Shown here: positions 34,680-42,523 of the stretch, piece after piece | Layout: each line of letters starts with the position of its first letter | Numbering within the stretch: the first letter of the stretch is position 1 | Assembly (NCBI RefSeq): GCF_004514475.2 | Contig: NZ_MYFO02000004.1 | Span: 186,001-250,000 of the forward strand | Length of the DNA: 64,000 nucleotides | Reading direction: 5' to 3' | Source of the DNA: Paenibacillus athensensis | GTDB lineage: Bacteria; Bacillota; Bacilli; Paenibacillales; NBRC-103111 | Notes under the pieces: model-generated | What the model saw: the letters and a program-made list of their open reading frames with translations, nothing else | Told to the model about the DNA's origin: nothing | Databases searched by the model: none | Program-made: the position numbers and the translations under genes

Positions 34680-34940
34680 ATGCTGCGAAAAATATGGAGT
34701 TTGCGCTACTGGAAGCATGTCCTGACGCGCGTCTGGCGTCTTCTGCGCTCGCCGCAGGTGCCGCTGGGCGCCAAGCTGCTGTTTCTGATCCCGGCTTTGC
34801 TTTATTGGGTGCTGCCCGACGTTATGCCGTTCATCCCGATTGACGATGCCGCGGTAACGATGCTGCTGGCCGTCGTGTTCTCCGAGGCGCTGGAGCGCAA
34901 ATATCCCGACCGCAGCCTGGAGGCCGGCCGCAAGCAGTAA
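34680..34940 (+). CDS. DUF1232 (YkvA-like) small membrane protein
   Basis: An 86-residue protein with a basic N-terminus and two hydrophobic segments. The core VPLGAKLLFLIPALLYWVLPDVMPFIPIDDAAV is the DUF1232 signature (P-D-x-IP-x-D-D). The role is unknown. AAAGGAGCTGG lies 7-8 bases before the ATG, and TATAAT at 34632-34637 is a possible -10 box without a good -35. A bidirectional terminator follows. Confidence 0.82.
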   Translation: MLRKIWSLRYWKHVLTRVWRLLRSPQVPLGAKLLFLIPALLYWVLPDVMPFIPIDDAAVTMLLAVVFSEALERKYPDRSLEAGRKQ

Positions 34941-34971
34941 CGACCCGATCCGACCGGCCCGCCGGTCAAGC

Positions 34972-35003
34972 AAAAGCCCATCTTCCGCAGAAGGTGGGCT
35001 TTT
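34972..35003. terminator. Bidirectional terminator
   Basis: AAAAGCCCA and TGGGCTTTT form a 9-bp stem with T runs on both strands, between the DUF1232 gene and the 61-residue minus-strand gene. Confidence 0.88.
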
Positions 35004-35010
35004 CGGCTGC

Positions 35011-35196
35011 TTATGAACGGTGTATCGAGCATTTGTTTTCAATGAAGCGGATTTGGTTGCCTACGTGGTTCAGCTGTTCCTGCTCCGCTTGCGAATGCGT
35101 GGATTTGCTTTGCAGCAGGCGCTGCTCCTCTTTAAGCGCGTGCAGGTCGGAACCGGCTAAAGCGCAGTCGTAATCGCTGTCCAGATGATCGATCAT
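35011..35196 (-). CDS. Small acidic helical protein, unknown (61 residues)
   Basis: Starts with ATG 35196 behind a near-perfect AAGGAGGTG. The sequence (SDLHALKEEQRLLQSKSTHSQAEQEQLNHVGNQIRFIENK in parts) is a Gln/Glu-rich helix with heptad-like hydrophobics, so it may form a coiled coil. It ends just before a bidirectional terminator. It may be co-transcribed with the 28-residue gene 52 bases upstream. No family recognised. Confidence 0.65.
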   Translation of the reverse strand: MIDHLDSDYDCALAGSDLHALKEEQRLLQSKSTHSQAEQEQLNHVGNQIRFIENKCSIHRS

Positions 35197-35247
35197 GCGC
35201 TACACCTCCTTGCAGATAGTTTAGGGTCATCTTGCGAACAGGCGTGG

Positions 35248-35334
35248 CTACTTCTTGCCTTTGCCGCTGTTTTTATCGGAGGTGCGATTGGTCGTGTTCT
35301 GGCTGCCGTGGCCCTGTTGTTTGTGTTCAGACAT
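35248..35334 (-). CDS. 28-residue Gly/Ser/Asn/Lys-rich microprotein
   Basis: ATG 35334 behind GGGGAGTG opens a 28-codon frame ending at TAG 35248-35250. The product is hydrophilic and disordered (HKQQGHGSQNTTNRTSDKNSG, ending in GKGKK), similar in composition to small acid-soluble or spore-associated peptides. It is conserved in style with neighbours but too short to assign. Confidence 0.5.
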   Translation of the reverse strand: MSEHKQQGHGSQNTTNRTSDKNSGKGKK

Positions 35335-35421
35335 GAAATTCACTCCCCGGTGTTGTCGAATTGTGTTGAAATTCCACACAATAGTAGTATGAGGCGCTTG
35401 CGCCTTTTCGATACCCGGCAG

Positions 35422-35468
35422 AAAAAAACAAAAAGCCCCGCAGCGACGACAGGTCGCTTACAGGGCGG
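35422..35468 (-). terminator. Terminator of the 57-residue gene
   Basis: On the minus strand CCCTGTAAGCGAC pairs imperfectly with GTCGCTGCGGGG, followed by CTTTTTGTTTTTTT. Confidence 0.8.
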
Positions 35469-35480
35469 ATCGGCTTGGTT

Positions 35481-35654
35481 TTAATGCTCGGGAAGCAGCT
35501 TGTCTTCAAGCGTTTGCTTGACTTTCTTGAGCGCTTCCGTTTCCAGCTTGTGGTTGCGCGGGAACTTGGTCCCAGCTAATGCGAGCGCTTCCTTAACCGT
35601 CATCTCGATGCGAATCACTTCTTCTCCTTGCGGAATGTGCAATGTGGAATCCAT
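35481..35654 (-). CDS. 57-residue acidic protein, unknown
   Basis: A short gene from ATG 35654 to TAA 35481-35483. The protein has a mixed strand/helix pattern: GEEVIRIEMTVKEALALAGTKF followed by a Lys/Glu-rich amphipathic helix (TEALKKVKQTLEDKLLPEH). GGAGTG precedes the start at 8 bases and a terminator follows 13 bases after the stop, which supports it as a real monocistronic gene. No family is recognised. Confidence 0.65.
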   Translation of the reverse strand: MDSTLHIPQGEEVIRIEMTVKEALALAGTKFPRNHKLETEALKKVKQTLEDKLLPEH

Positions 35655-35835
35655 GTTCAATCACTCCCCGTTTTCCCTGAATTGGTAAGCTTGATGACAC
35701 CGGCTTGCGTCTATGATCTTTGCTTCGATTGAGTGAAAAATCCTTGATTTGTCACACTTTTAATATAACACATCATGTTAGGTATTGCAAGAGAGAGAAG
35801 GGCCTGATTTGAAAAAAATTCGCAGGAATTTTTAT

Positions 35836-35882
35836 AAAAAAAGCCTTCGCGACAAGCGGCGTTTTGCCGTGTCGGAAGGCTT
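35836..35882 (-). terminator. Terminator of the AI-2E family permease gene
   Basis: On the minus strand AAGCCTTC...GAAGGCTT with an inner CGAC/GTCG pair, followed by T residues, 35 bases after the stop. Confidence 0.9.
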
Positions 35883-35917
35883 GACACAAAGCTTATGTAC
35901 AAACATCGCGGCAGGAA

Positions 35918-37021
35918 TTAGCGCGCGGTCAGATCGGACGGGTATTCCTCGATCGGCTTGCGAATCCAGCGCTGCAAATAGCCTTGATCCGAAAGCGCCT
36001 TGAGCAAAATAATGAGCACCGGCGACACAATCACCCCGGCGACGCCGAACAGCGACAGCGACACAATCATGAACGCAAGTGTGGTGAAGGCCGAAACGCC
36101 CAGCGATTCTCCTGTAATCTTGGGCTCCATAAATTGCCGCACGAGAATGACGACAATCAGCACCGCCGACAGCCAAATCGCCAGCGACGTATTGCCGACG
36201 ATAAACAAATAAATAATCCACGGAATGAACAGGGTGGAGACGCCAAGCAGCGGCAGCACGTCAAAAATACCGGACAAGAGCGCAATCGAAAACGCATTGT
36301 TAACGTTCAGCAGCAGCAATGCGATGAAGATCACGACGAACGTCAACGAAATCAGCTTGGCTTGCGCCTTGACGTAGCTCAGGATGCCGCGCAGCACGTT
36401 TTCCTTCAGGAAAAAGAAGGCGGCTTTGAACGTCTTGGGCGTTTTGTCTTCGGCCAGCCGCTTCCACGATTCGATCTCGATGCTCAGGAAATAAGCAAGA
36501 ATGATGCCGACAACAAAGTTGAACATGAACGTCGAGAACGAGGTCAGCGAATTCACAAGGCCGGAGAGAAAGCCGGTGAGCAGCTTGGCGGCCTTGTTCG
36601 TAAACTGTGAGGCATAGTCCTTTGACTTGTCCACGACATCGGGAGGCAGCGCCTCCAGCCTGCTTTGCAGGTCCGCGACGCGTTCGACGATCTGCTCCTG
36701 AAAGACGATCTTGTAATCGTCCGCCTTGGCGACGAGATTCATGATCTGGGAGGTGAAAATAATCCCTGCGCCAACAAGCGCGCCGAGAATAACGGTAACG
36801 AACAGCAGCACCGAAATCGCCGAAGCAATCGATTTGCGCAGGCCGCGGCGGTGAAGAAAGCGGGCGAGCGGTTCGATCATCGCATAAATAATCAGGGCGA
36901 GGAAGATCGGCGTGGCTATTTTGTACAAATAGCTGAATAGCAGCATGAACAAATAAACGGTGAGGACGATCAAAGCGATGTCAAAAGCAGTTCTCCAATA
37001 TTTGCGGTAAAAGGATATCAC
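35918..37021 (-). CDS. AI-2E family (YtvI/PerM-like) transporter
   Basis: A 367-residue membrane protein with about seven or eight hydrophobic segments and the family pattern: N-terminal helix pair, a soluble middle domain (about 95-160), then LLSGIFDVLPLLGVSTLFIPWIIYLF and FMEPKITGESLGVSAFTTLAFMIVSLSLFGVAGVIVSPV. Relatives include sodium/proton exchangers and AI-2 exporters, so the substrate is open. GTG 37021 follows GGAGG. The methionine aminopeptidase gene ends 15 bases upstream, so the two may be one transcript. Confidence 0.88.
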   Translation of the reverse strand: MISFYRKYWRTAFDIALIVLTVYLFMLLFSYLYKIATPIFLALIIYAMIEPLARFLHRRGLRKSIASAISVLLFVTVILGALVGAGIIFTSQIMNLVAKADDYKIVFQEQIVERVADLQSRLEALPPDVVDKSKDYASQFTNKAAKLLTGFLSGLVNSLTSFSTFMFNFVVGIILAYFLSIEIESWKRLAEDKTPKTFKAAFFFLKENVLRGILSYVKAQAKLISLTFVVIFIALLLLNVNNAFSIALLSGIFDVLPLLGVSTLFIPWIIYLFIVGNTSLAIWLSAVLIVVILVRQFMEPKITGESLGVSAFTTLAFMIVSLSLFGVAGVIVSPVLIILLKALSDQGYLQRWIRKPIEEYPSDLTAR

Positions 37022-37036
37022 GAATGTCCCTCCGGA

Positions 37037-37792
37037 TTAAATGATGGTTTGATCGGTCAAAATAACCGGGCCGTCGCTCGTAATGGCGATGGTATGTTCA
37101 TATTGCGCGGACAAGCTGCCGTCCACGGTGCGCGCGGTCCATCCGTCGAGATCGACGCGGGCGAAATATTTGCCGATATTGAGCATCGGTTCAATCGTAA
37201 ACACCATGCCCTCCTTGAGCCGCGGGCCTTTGCCGGCCGGGCCGTAATGCGGCACCTGCGGCGCCTCGTGCATCTCCTGGCCGATCCCGTGACCGACAAA
37301 GTCGCGTACGACGGAAAAGCCCTCGGCTTCGGCATGCGCTTGAACGGCGTGGCAGACGTCGCCGAGCCGATTGCCCGCGACAGCCTGTTCAATGCCCTTG
37401 TACAGCGACTCCTTCGTGACGCGCATCAGCCTTTCGGCTTCCGGCGACACCGTGCCTACGGCGTAGGACCAGGCCGAATCGGCCAGCCAGCCGTCGAGAT
37501 TCACAACCATGTCGATGGTCACGATATCGCCGTCGGCCAGCGGCTCTTTTTTCGGGAAACCGTGACAGATGACGTCGTTCACCGAGGCGCAGGTGGCGTA
37601 GGGGTAGCCGTTATAGCCTTTTTGCTCGGGCTTGGCGCCGTGGCGGAGCATGAAGCTTTCCGCGAACTGGTCGATCTCCCAGGTGGTGATTCCGGGACGG
37701 ATCATCTGGGCGATTTCCCGGTGGCAGGCGGCGAGAATACGCCCGGCTTGGGCCATTTTCTCGATCTGCTCTTTCGTTTTGATAACGATCAT
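37037..37792 (-). CDS. map: Type I methionine aminopeptidase
   Basis: A 251-residue enzyme that removes the initiator methionine. All metal ligands are visible: D94 (TIDMVVN), D105 (LADSAW), H168 (GHGIGQEMHEAP), E201 (FTIEPM) and E232 (YEHTIAI); H77 and H175 line the pocket. It lies outside any ribosomal protein operon, so it may be a second copy as in Bacillus. ATG 37792 follows AGAGGAG; a further upstream in-frame start is weaker. It lies 48 bases downstream of the hxlR-type gene's stop on the same strand. Confidence 0.93.
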   Translation of the reverse strand: MIVIKTKEQIEKMAQAGRILAACHREIAQMIRPGITTWEIDQFAESFMLRHGAKPEQKGYNGYPYATCASVNDVICHGFPKKEPLADGDIVTIDMVVNLDGWLADSAWSYAVGTVSPEAERLMRVTKESLYKGIEQAVAGNRLGDVCHAVQAHAEAEGFSVVRDFVGHGIGQEMHEAPQVPHYGPAGKGPRLKEGMVFTIEPMLNIGKYFARVDLDGWTARTVDGSLSAQYEHTIAITSDGPVILTDQTII

Positions 37793-37840
37793 GGCATACA
37801 CTCCTCTTATGGTTTCAAGGTGTTGTCTTATCACAGCCCA

Positions 37841-38200
37841 TTATGTCCATTTGGCTGACCAAAGCTTCATTTCTTTTAATATTTGATGCAGATCCTGACC
37901 TTTCGGTGTCAGTGAATACTCGACGGTTACCGGCACAGTCGGATATGCCGTGCGCTCCAGAACGCCGTGCTCTTCCAGATGCCGCAGTGTGTCGGTCAGC
38001 GATTTCGGGCTGATGCCGCAAATTTGCCGCTGCAGCTCTCCAAAGCGCCGCGTGCCCTGAAACAGCTCGCGCAGCACGAGAAACGCCCATTTGCCGCCGA
38101 TGACTTCGAGCGTGCGTTCAATGGAGCATTCGATCACCTTAGGTTCCTTGGGCACGTAGTTGCTGAGCGGAGCGACCTTCTCGTTTTCCAGCGTAGACAT
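37841..38200 (-). CDS. HxlR family transcriptional regulator
   Basis: A 119-residue winged-helix protein with the HxlR signature: CSIERTLEVIGGKWAFLVLRELFQGTRRFGELQRQICGISPKSLTDTLRHLEEHGVLER. C31 at the start of the domain is conserved in many redox- or aldehyde-sensing members. The start at 38200 follows AAAGGAGAGG; upstream in-frame codons extend into sequence with no similarity. It may regulate the map-AI-2E unit downstream or itself. Confidence 0.9.
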   Translation of the reverse strand: MSTLENEKVAPLSNYVPKEPKVIECSIERTLEVIGGKWAFLVLRELFQGTRRFGELQRQICGISPKSLTDTLRHLEEHGVLERTAYPTVPVTVEYSLTPKGQDLHQILKEMKLWSAKWT

Positions 38201-38392
38201 TCGGTTTATCCTCTCCTTTGGCGGTTGCTTTCGTTTTGAAAGTAAGTATCTCATGTGTAATAAGTAGAGAAATCGTTTACTGCTTTCCATTTTAAATAGC
38301 GGGCGGAAAAATGGCAATAGCGGTCCGGGTTGATTTCGCTTCATGGATTCTTTACAATAAGAAATAAAAAAAGTTCCAGGAGATGTCGACTA

Positions 38393-38695
38393 ATGAAGGT
38401 GAAAATTTCCCGCAATGCCGCAAAAATGCTCAAAATGGAGCTTGAAAAGGAAGAAAACCAAGGTCTGATCGTGCGCGTTCAAGTGACGCAGCAGCACGGC
38501 GACCACGCCCACTACGGTCTCGGACTTGACGACCGCAATGACAACGACGTTCTTGTGACGACGGACAAAGGCATCGATGTGCTGCTCGACCAAAACGAGC
38601 CGATGCTCGACGGCATCCGCATCGACTACTTCTATTTACCGCAAGAAGGCTACGTGATTACGAACCCGAGCAAGGGGTATCACGGGGATCACTAA
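38393..38695 (+). CDS. HesB/IscA-fold family protein without cysteines (YneR-like)
   Basis: A 100-residue protein with the beta-rich HesB-like fold pattern (MKVKISRNAAKMLKMELEKE; DYFYLPQEGYVITNPS). It has no cysteine at all, so it cannot bind an iron-sulfur cluster as IscA does. CAGGAGA precedes ATG 38393. The next gene starts on the last base of its stop codon, so they are co-translated. Function unknown. Confidence 0.78.
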   Translation: MKVKISRNAAKMLKMELEKEENQGLIVRVQVTQQHGDHAHYGLGLDDRNDNDVLVTTDKGIDVLLDQNEPMLDGIRIDYFYLPQEGYVITNPSKGYHGDH

Positions 38696-38916
38696 TGGCC
38701 AATGATATTCGCATTTGCGACAAATGCAAGCATATGAAGGTGAAAACCGCTGTATCCAAGCTGGAGCGCCTCGCGCCAGGCGTCAGCGTGAAAGTCGGCT
38801 GCAAGTCGTATTGCGGCCCTTGCTCTCGTTTTGCTTTTATCTACATTAACGGCCGCTACATCACCGGGGCAACCGAAGATGAGGCCATCGAAAAAGCGCG
38901 TAAATATGTGAAGTAG
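38695..38916 (+). CDS. DUF1450 family protein (YuzB-like)
   Basis: A 73-residue protein with cysteines in ICDKCKHMKVK and GCKSYCGPCSRFAFIYINGRYI, which match YuzB/DUF1450. The four to five cysteines could bind a metal or iron-sulfur cluster. Its ATG overlaps the TAA of the HesB-like gene (TAATG), indicating translational coupling; the pairing of a cysteine-free HesB protein with a Cys-rich partner is suggestive of joint function. A terminator follows 3 bases after the stop. Confidence 0.88.
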   Translation: MANDIRICDKCKHMKVKTAVSKLERLAPGVSVKVGCKSYCGPCSRFAFIYINGRYITGATEDEAIEKARKYVK

Positions 38917-38919
38917 AGA

Positions 38920-38948
38920 AACGCTCCCGGCGACGGGGGCGTTTTTTT
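38920..38948 (+). terminator. Terminator of the HesB-DUF1450 unit
   Basis: AACGCTCCC-GGCGAC-GGGGGCGTT hairpin followed by TTTTTT. Confidence 0.92.
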
Positions 38949-38993
38949 GCGCAGGCAGGGACGCGGGCGCGTCCGGGGCGTTGTGCATGGGAC

Positions 38994-39112
38994 GCGTACC
39001 GTGTGTTGTGTGCCGCGTACCGCGTGCTGTGTGGCGCGTGCCGCGTGCCGTGTGGCGCGTATCGCGTGTTGTGTACCGCGTGCTGCGTGCCGTGCGGCGC
39101 GTACTGCGTAGC
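38994..39112. repeat. Heptanucleotide tandem repeat, about 17 copies
   Basis: The sequence divides without gaps into 7-base units with consensus GCGTGCC (variants GTGTGCC, GCGTACC, GTGTGGC, GCGTATC). Differences are nearly all transitions at fixed positions. It lies between a terminator and the next gene's leader; not coding. Confidence 0.85.
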
Positions 39113-39247
39113 CGCGTTCCGCGCAACTGCGCCATCGCGGCCGCTCGCTGCTTTTACAAAAGCTTCAAACCGCGCTGATCTTGCCGAAACAAAGCCCCGG
39201 TAAGCTGAAGGAGTGAAATCATTCTTGCCATAACGGAGGGAATTCGG

Positions 39248-40738
39248 ATGAAACGATGGTTGGGCAACAAACGCGTGCTGCTGGCCGCGGCTGCAATATG
39301 GACCGTAACCGGCGCGCAGCTGGCGTTTGCTGAAGGTGATCAGGCTGCTCTGCAGGCGGCGGCTGTACAATTCAACATTATCTCGCAGGGTAAGGCGTTG
39401 TCACTGGACAAGGACCCTGTCGTCATCGACGGCAGCACCTATGTGCCGCTGCGGGCGATTGGCGAAGCGCTTGGCAAGCAGGTGGAATGGAATGAGTGGA
39501 ACCAGTCGATCACCCTCAAGGATGTGCCGCAAATCAGCGCGACTTACGAGTGGAAGAATGCGCCCGAGCTGGGCAAGGGCATTCAGGAGGGCGGATTCTC
39601 GGGGCTGGTGCATCTGCCGGGCGATCCGGCCGATACGTTCTACTCGCTGGGCGACCGCGGACCGAACGGCGAAGTGGGCAAGGACAAGCTGCGGACGTTC
39701 CCGATTGATGGCTACAATCCGCGTCTGTATAAATTCAAGGTGAGCGACGGCGGGATTCAAATTCTGGATACGATCAAGCTGCAGCTCCCTGTGGGCAAAA
39801 CAGACGCCGTTACCGGAAGTCGTCTGATTACGGGCTTGCCGAATCTGGTCGGTCCGGACGAGGTGCCGTTTGACGAAAAAGGCGCGGTCAAGCTCGGCTA
39901 TGACCCCGACGGCCTTGACCCGGAGGGCATTGCGTACAGCCCATCCGACGATACGTTCTGGATCTCGGAGGAATATCGTCCTTCGATCCTGCAGGTGAAG
40001 CGCGACGGCACGATTCTCGGCCGTTACGTGCCCAAAGGCGCGAAAGCGAAGCTGGTTGCTGCTGGCGCGCAAACGGAGATTTACGAGACGCTGCCCGAAA
40101 TCTACAATTCGCGCATTTCCAACCGCGGTCTGGAAGGCGTGACGATTTCGCAGGACGGCAAGTTTTTGTACACCTCGATTCAAAGCCCAATGGCCAATCC
40201 GGATAAAAAAACCGGCGAAGCCTCGCGCAACCTGCGAATTTTGAAAATGGACCTGACGACCAAGCAGATCATCGGCGAATACGTGTACGTGGCGGAGAAC
40301 GCCGCGATGTTCCGGAACGTCAAGCAAAAGGACGTCGTGATCAGCGATCTGTCCGCGCTGTCGGACGATGTGATGCTGATTGACGAGCGCGACAAAAACG
40401 CCGGCGCCGACGCCCAGCTCAAGCGCATCTACAAGGCGGACTTCTCGCAAGCTTCCAATTTGCTCGGCACCCCGGTCAGCCTTGGCCTGGAAGCGATGAC
40501 CGTCCAGCAGCTGCGAGACCACGGCATCGTGCCGGTAGGCAAGGAGCTTGTCGCCGATATCGCCAAGCTTGGTTATCCGTATGAGAAAATCGAAGGCTTG
40601 GCCGTGACCGACGCGCACACGATCGCCATCGTCAATGACAACGACTTCGGCGTCAGCTACGACGACGCGGGCAAGCTGTCGCTGACGGGCGTACCGACAC
40701 AGCTCATGCTCATCAAGGTGAGCGAGAGCTTGAAATAG
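39248..40738 (+). CDS. Secreted esterase-like/phytase-family protein with stalk domain
   Basis: A 496-residue exported protein. A signal peptide ends near LAFA (residue 28), then a copper-amine-oxidase-N-like stalk domain (about 45-95: DPVVIDGSTYVPLRAIGEALGKQVEWNEWNQSITL), then an esterase-like activity of phytase (PF13449-type) beta-propeller: GFSGLVHLPGDPADTFYSLGDRGPNG, LDPEGIAYSPSDDTFWISEEYRPSI, NRGLEGVTISQDGKFLYTSIQSP, EKIEGLAVTDAHTIAIVNDNDFG. It probably releases phosphate from esters outside the cell, but activity is not certain. GGAGGG lies 6-7 bases before the ATG. Confidence 0.88.
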   Translation: MKRWLGNKRVLLAAAAIWTVTGAQLAFAEGDQAALQAAAVQFNIISQGKALSLDKDPVVIDGSTYVPLRAIGEALGKQVEWNEWNQSITLKDVPQISATYEWKNAPELGKGIQEGGFSGLVHLPGDPADTFYSLGDRGPNGEVGKDKLRTFPIDGYNPRLYKFKVSDGGIQILDTIKLQLPVGKTDAVTGSRLITGLPNLVGPDEVPFDEKGAVKLGYDPDGLDPEGIAYSPSDDTFWISEEYRPSILQVKRDGTILGRYVPKGAKAKLVAAGAQTEIYETLPEIYNSRISNRGLEGVTISQDGKFLYTSIQSPMANPDKKTGEASRNLRILKMDLTTKQIIGEYVYVAENAAMFRNVKQKDVVISDLSALSDDVMLIDERDKNAGADAQLKRIYKADFSQASNLLGTPVSLGLEAMTVQQLRDHGIVPVGKELVADIAKLGYPYEKIEGLAVTDAHTIAIVNDNDFGVSYDDAGKLSLTGVPTQLMLIKVSESLK

Positions 40739-40743
40739 ACCAA

Positions 40744-40918
40744 CCGCCGCCGGACATCCGGGCGGCGGCGCAAACCAGGCAAAGGCGGCTTCCTGCTCCC
40801 CCGAATACGGGGAAGGGAAGCCGCCTTTGCCGTTGCTGTCGTGCCGCGCGGCACGACAGCCGGGGGAGCCGGCGTTGCGCCAGGCTCCCGAAACGCGGCC
40901 GGCCCGGTGAGGCCGGCC
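40744..40918. repeat. Cluster of five hairpins between convergent genes
   Basis: Five inverted repeats in 175 bases: 40744-40768; 40778-40831 (16-bp perfect stem GGCAAAGGCGGCTTCC and complement, with an inner CCCC/GGGG pair); 40836-40859 (24-base perfect palindrome, arm CTGTCGTGCCGC); 40864-40889 (GGGAGCC/GGCTCCC); 40897-40918 (GGCCGGCC arms). No T runs. Probably serves as a transcript end barrier for both genes. Confidence 0.8.
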
Positions 40919-40933
40919 AAGCCAACGCTGCCC

Positions 40934-41833
40934 TCAGCGCGCCGCGCCGCCGCCGACGATGTCGGCGAGCGCCGCTTCCAGCTGCGGGTAGCGGAACTCG
41001 AACCCGTGCTCAAGCAACGCACGGGGCAGCACGCGCTGGCCTTCCAGCAGCAGGATGGCCAGCTCGCCAAAGGCCAGCCGCATGACCCAGGCTGGCACGG
41101 GAAACAGGTTCGGCCGGCGCATCGCTTTGGCGAGCGCCGCGCCGAACGCGGCATTCGTGACCGGATGCGGTGCGGTCGCGTTAACAGCGCCTGCCATATC
41201 GTCATGCTGCAGGCAAAAATCGATCAGCCGCACCATGTCGGCGATATGAATCCACGACAGCCATTGTCGTCCGCTGCCGACCCGGCCTCCGACGCCGAGC
41301 TTATACGGCAGCGCCATTTTGGGAAACGCGCCTTCCCGGCCGTCGAGCACCAGCCCGACGCGGATTTTGACCAATCGATCGACCGGAATCCGGTCGGCGG
41401 CGCGCTCCCACTCCTCGACGACGGAGGCGAGGAAGTCCGTGATTCGCGGCGGGCTTGTTTCGTCAAAGCTTTGCGTCTCCGACGTTCCGTAGATTGACAT
41501 GCCGGAAGCGTTAAGGACAACGCGCGGCTTGACGGCAAGCCGTTCGACCAGCTCGGCGACACGCCGGGCGGCGTCCAGCCGCGATTCGAGGATGACGCGC
41601 TTGGCCTCCGCCGTCCAGCGTTTGTTAATGGACGAGCCGGCCAAATTGACGATGGCCTCAACGCCGTCCAGCAGCTCCGGCTGCTCGTGCAGCTGCGCCC
41701 AGGTCAGCACGTCCGATTCTTGCGCGCGGCCCGGATGGCGCGACACGATCACGACCCGATGGCCGGCCGCGCGCCAAAAGTCAGCCAAATGCCCCCCGAT
41801 GAAGCCTGTTCCTCCGGTAATAGCAATAAGCAT
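40934..41833 (-). CDS. TIGR01777-type NAD(P)-dependent epimerase/SDR family protein
   Basis: A 299-residue extended short-chain dehydrogenase fold: GGTGFIGGHLA nucleotide motif (residues 7-17), NLAGSSINKRWT, SGMSIYGTSE (YxxxK-like position altered), SWIHIADMVRLIDFCL and VNATAPHPVTNAAFGAALAKAMRRP, all characteristic of the TIGR01777/YfhF (SulA-like) group. The substrate is unknown; relatives lie near division genes in some bacteria. ATG 41833 follows GAGGAGGG. The stop is close to the hairpin cluster. Confidence 0.88.
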   Translation of the reverse strand: MLIAITGGTGFIGGHLADFWRAAGHRVVIVSRHPGRAQESDVLTWAQLHEQPELLDGVEAIVNLAGSSINKRWTAEAKRVILESRLDAARRVAELVERLAVKPRVVLNASGMSIYGTSETQSFDETSPPRITDFLASVVEEWERAADRIPVDRLVKIRVGLVLDGREGAFPKMALPYKLGVGGRVGSGRQWLSWIHIADMVRLIDFCLQHDDMAGAVNATAPHPVTNAAFGAALAKAMRRPNLFPVPAWVMRLAFGELAILLLEGQRVLPRALLEHGFEFRYPQLEAALADIVGGGAAR

Positions 41834-41897
41834 ACGATCCCTCCTCATAGTTTCCATTATAGCGAATTTGCACGATTTTCCAACGGCCGCCCAGTTT

Positions 41898-42250
41898 GCC
41901 CGCCAGCAAAGGCCATCGTCCGTCGCGGCATCGGCGCAGCCGCGTGTGCCGTAGCCGTCCGCCCGCTCTGCCCATCAGCATAAGCCGTCGTCCGTCGCGG
42001 CATCGGCGCAGCCGCGTGTGCCGAAGCCGTCCGCGCGCTCTGCCCGCCAGCAAAGGCCGTCGTCCGTCTCGGCATCGGCGCAGCCGCGTGTGCCGAAGCC
42101 GTCCGCGCGCTCTGCCCGTCAGCATAAGCCGTCGTCCGTCGCGGCATCGGCGCAGCCGCGTGTGCCGAAGCCGTCCGCCCGCTCTGCCCGCCAGCAAAGG
42201 CCGTCGTCCGTCGCGGCATCGGCGCAGCCGCGTGCCGAAACCGTCCGCCT
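41898..42250. repeat. 72-bp minisatellite, five copies, with 144-bp higher order
   Basis: GTCGCGGCATCGGCGCAGCC recurs at 72-base spacing (about 41922, 41994, 42066, 42138, 42210). Copies 1, 3 and 5 carry CCGCCAGCAAAGG where copies 2 and 4 carry a CAGCATAAG variant, so the true unit is a 144-bp dimer. The array lies in the 892-base gene-free stretch 41834-42725, whose other content is the leader and riboswitch. Confidence 0.9.
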
Positions 42251-42523
42251 GCCGTATCCCGTCGCCAGCTCAGGGCTCCGCTACCGTGGTCCCGCTGCTT
42301 CCGCTGCCTTGGGCGCAATTCGTCCCTTCGGGGGATTTTTGTGCCGCAGTTGACGATTTAACGGCCAAAGGCGTGTCGAAAAACGCATCATTTTGGAAAA
42401 ATAGTCCCAACTACCTAGGGCTTTTCTGAAAAATAGTTACGATAGGGTATTCGATTTGCCGGAAACTTCACTTATCCTTGTAGGTAGCAACAGATCAAGC
42501 TGTTGCGGTATCGAACATTTCTC

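Noticed and set aside
38994-39112. Arg/Val/Cys-rich open frames over the heptamer array
   Set aside because: The composition is dictated by the GCGTGCC repeat, with no start signals, and length is maintained on both strands by chance.
39401-40618. A 405-codon minus-strand frame opposite the phytase-like gene
   Set aside because: Shadow of a gene with a signal peptide and propeller motifs; Arg/His-rich composition, no start site.
41898-42250. Possible CRISPR array
   Set aside because: The units are directly contiguous 72-bp copies with no unique spacers, and no cas gene is present; a minisatellite explains it.
41896-42429. Open frames on both strands through the 72-bp repeat that look like 24-residue Arg/Pro/Ser protein repeats
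   Set aside because: A repeat unit divisible by three keeps all frames open. No ribosome binding site precedes them and both strands are equally open.
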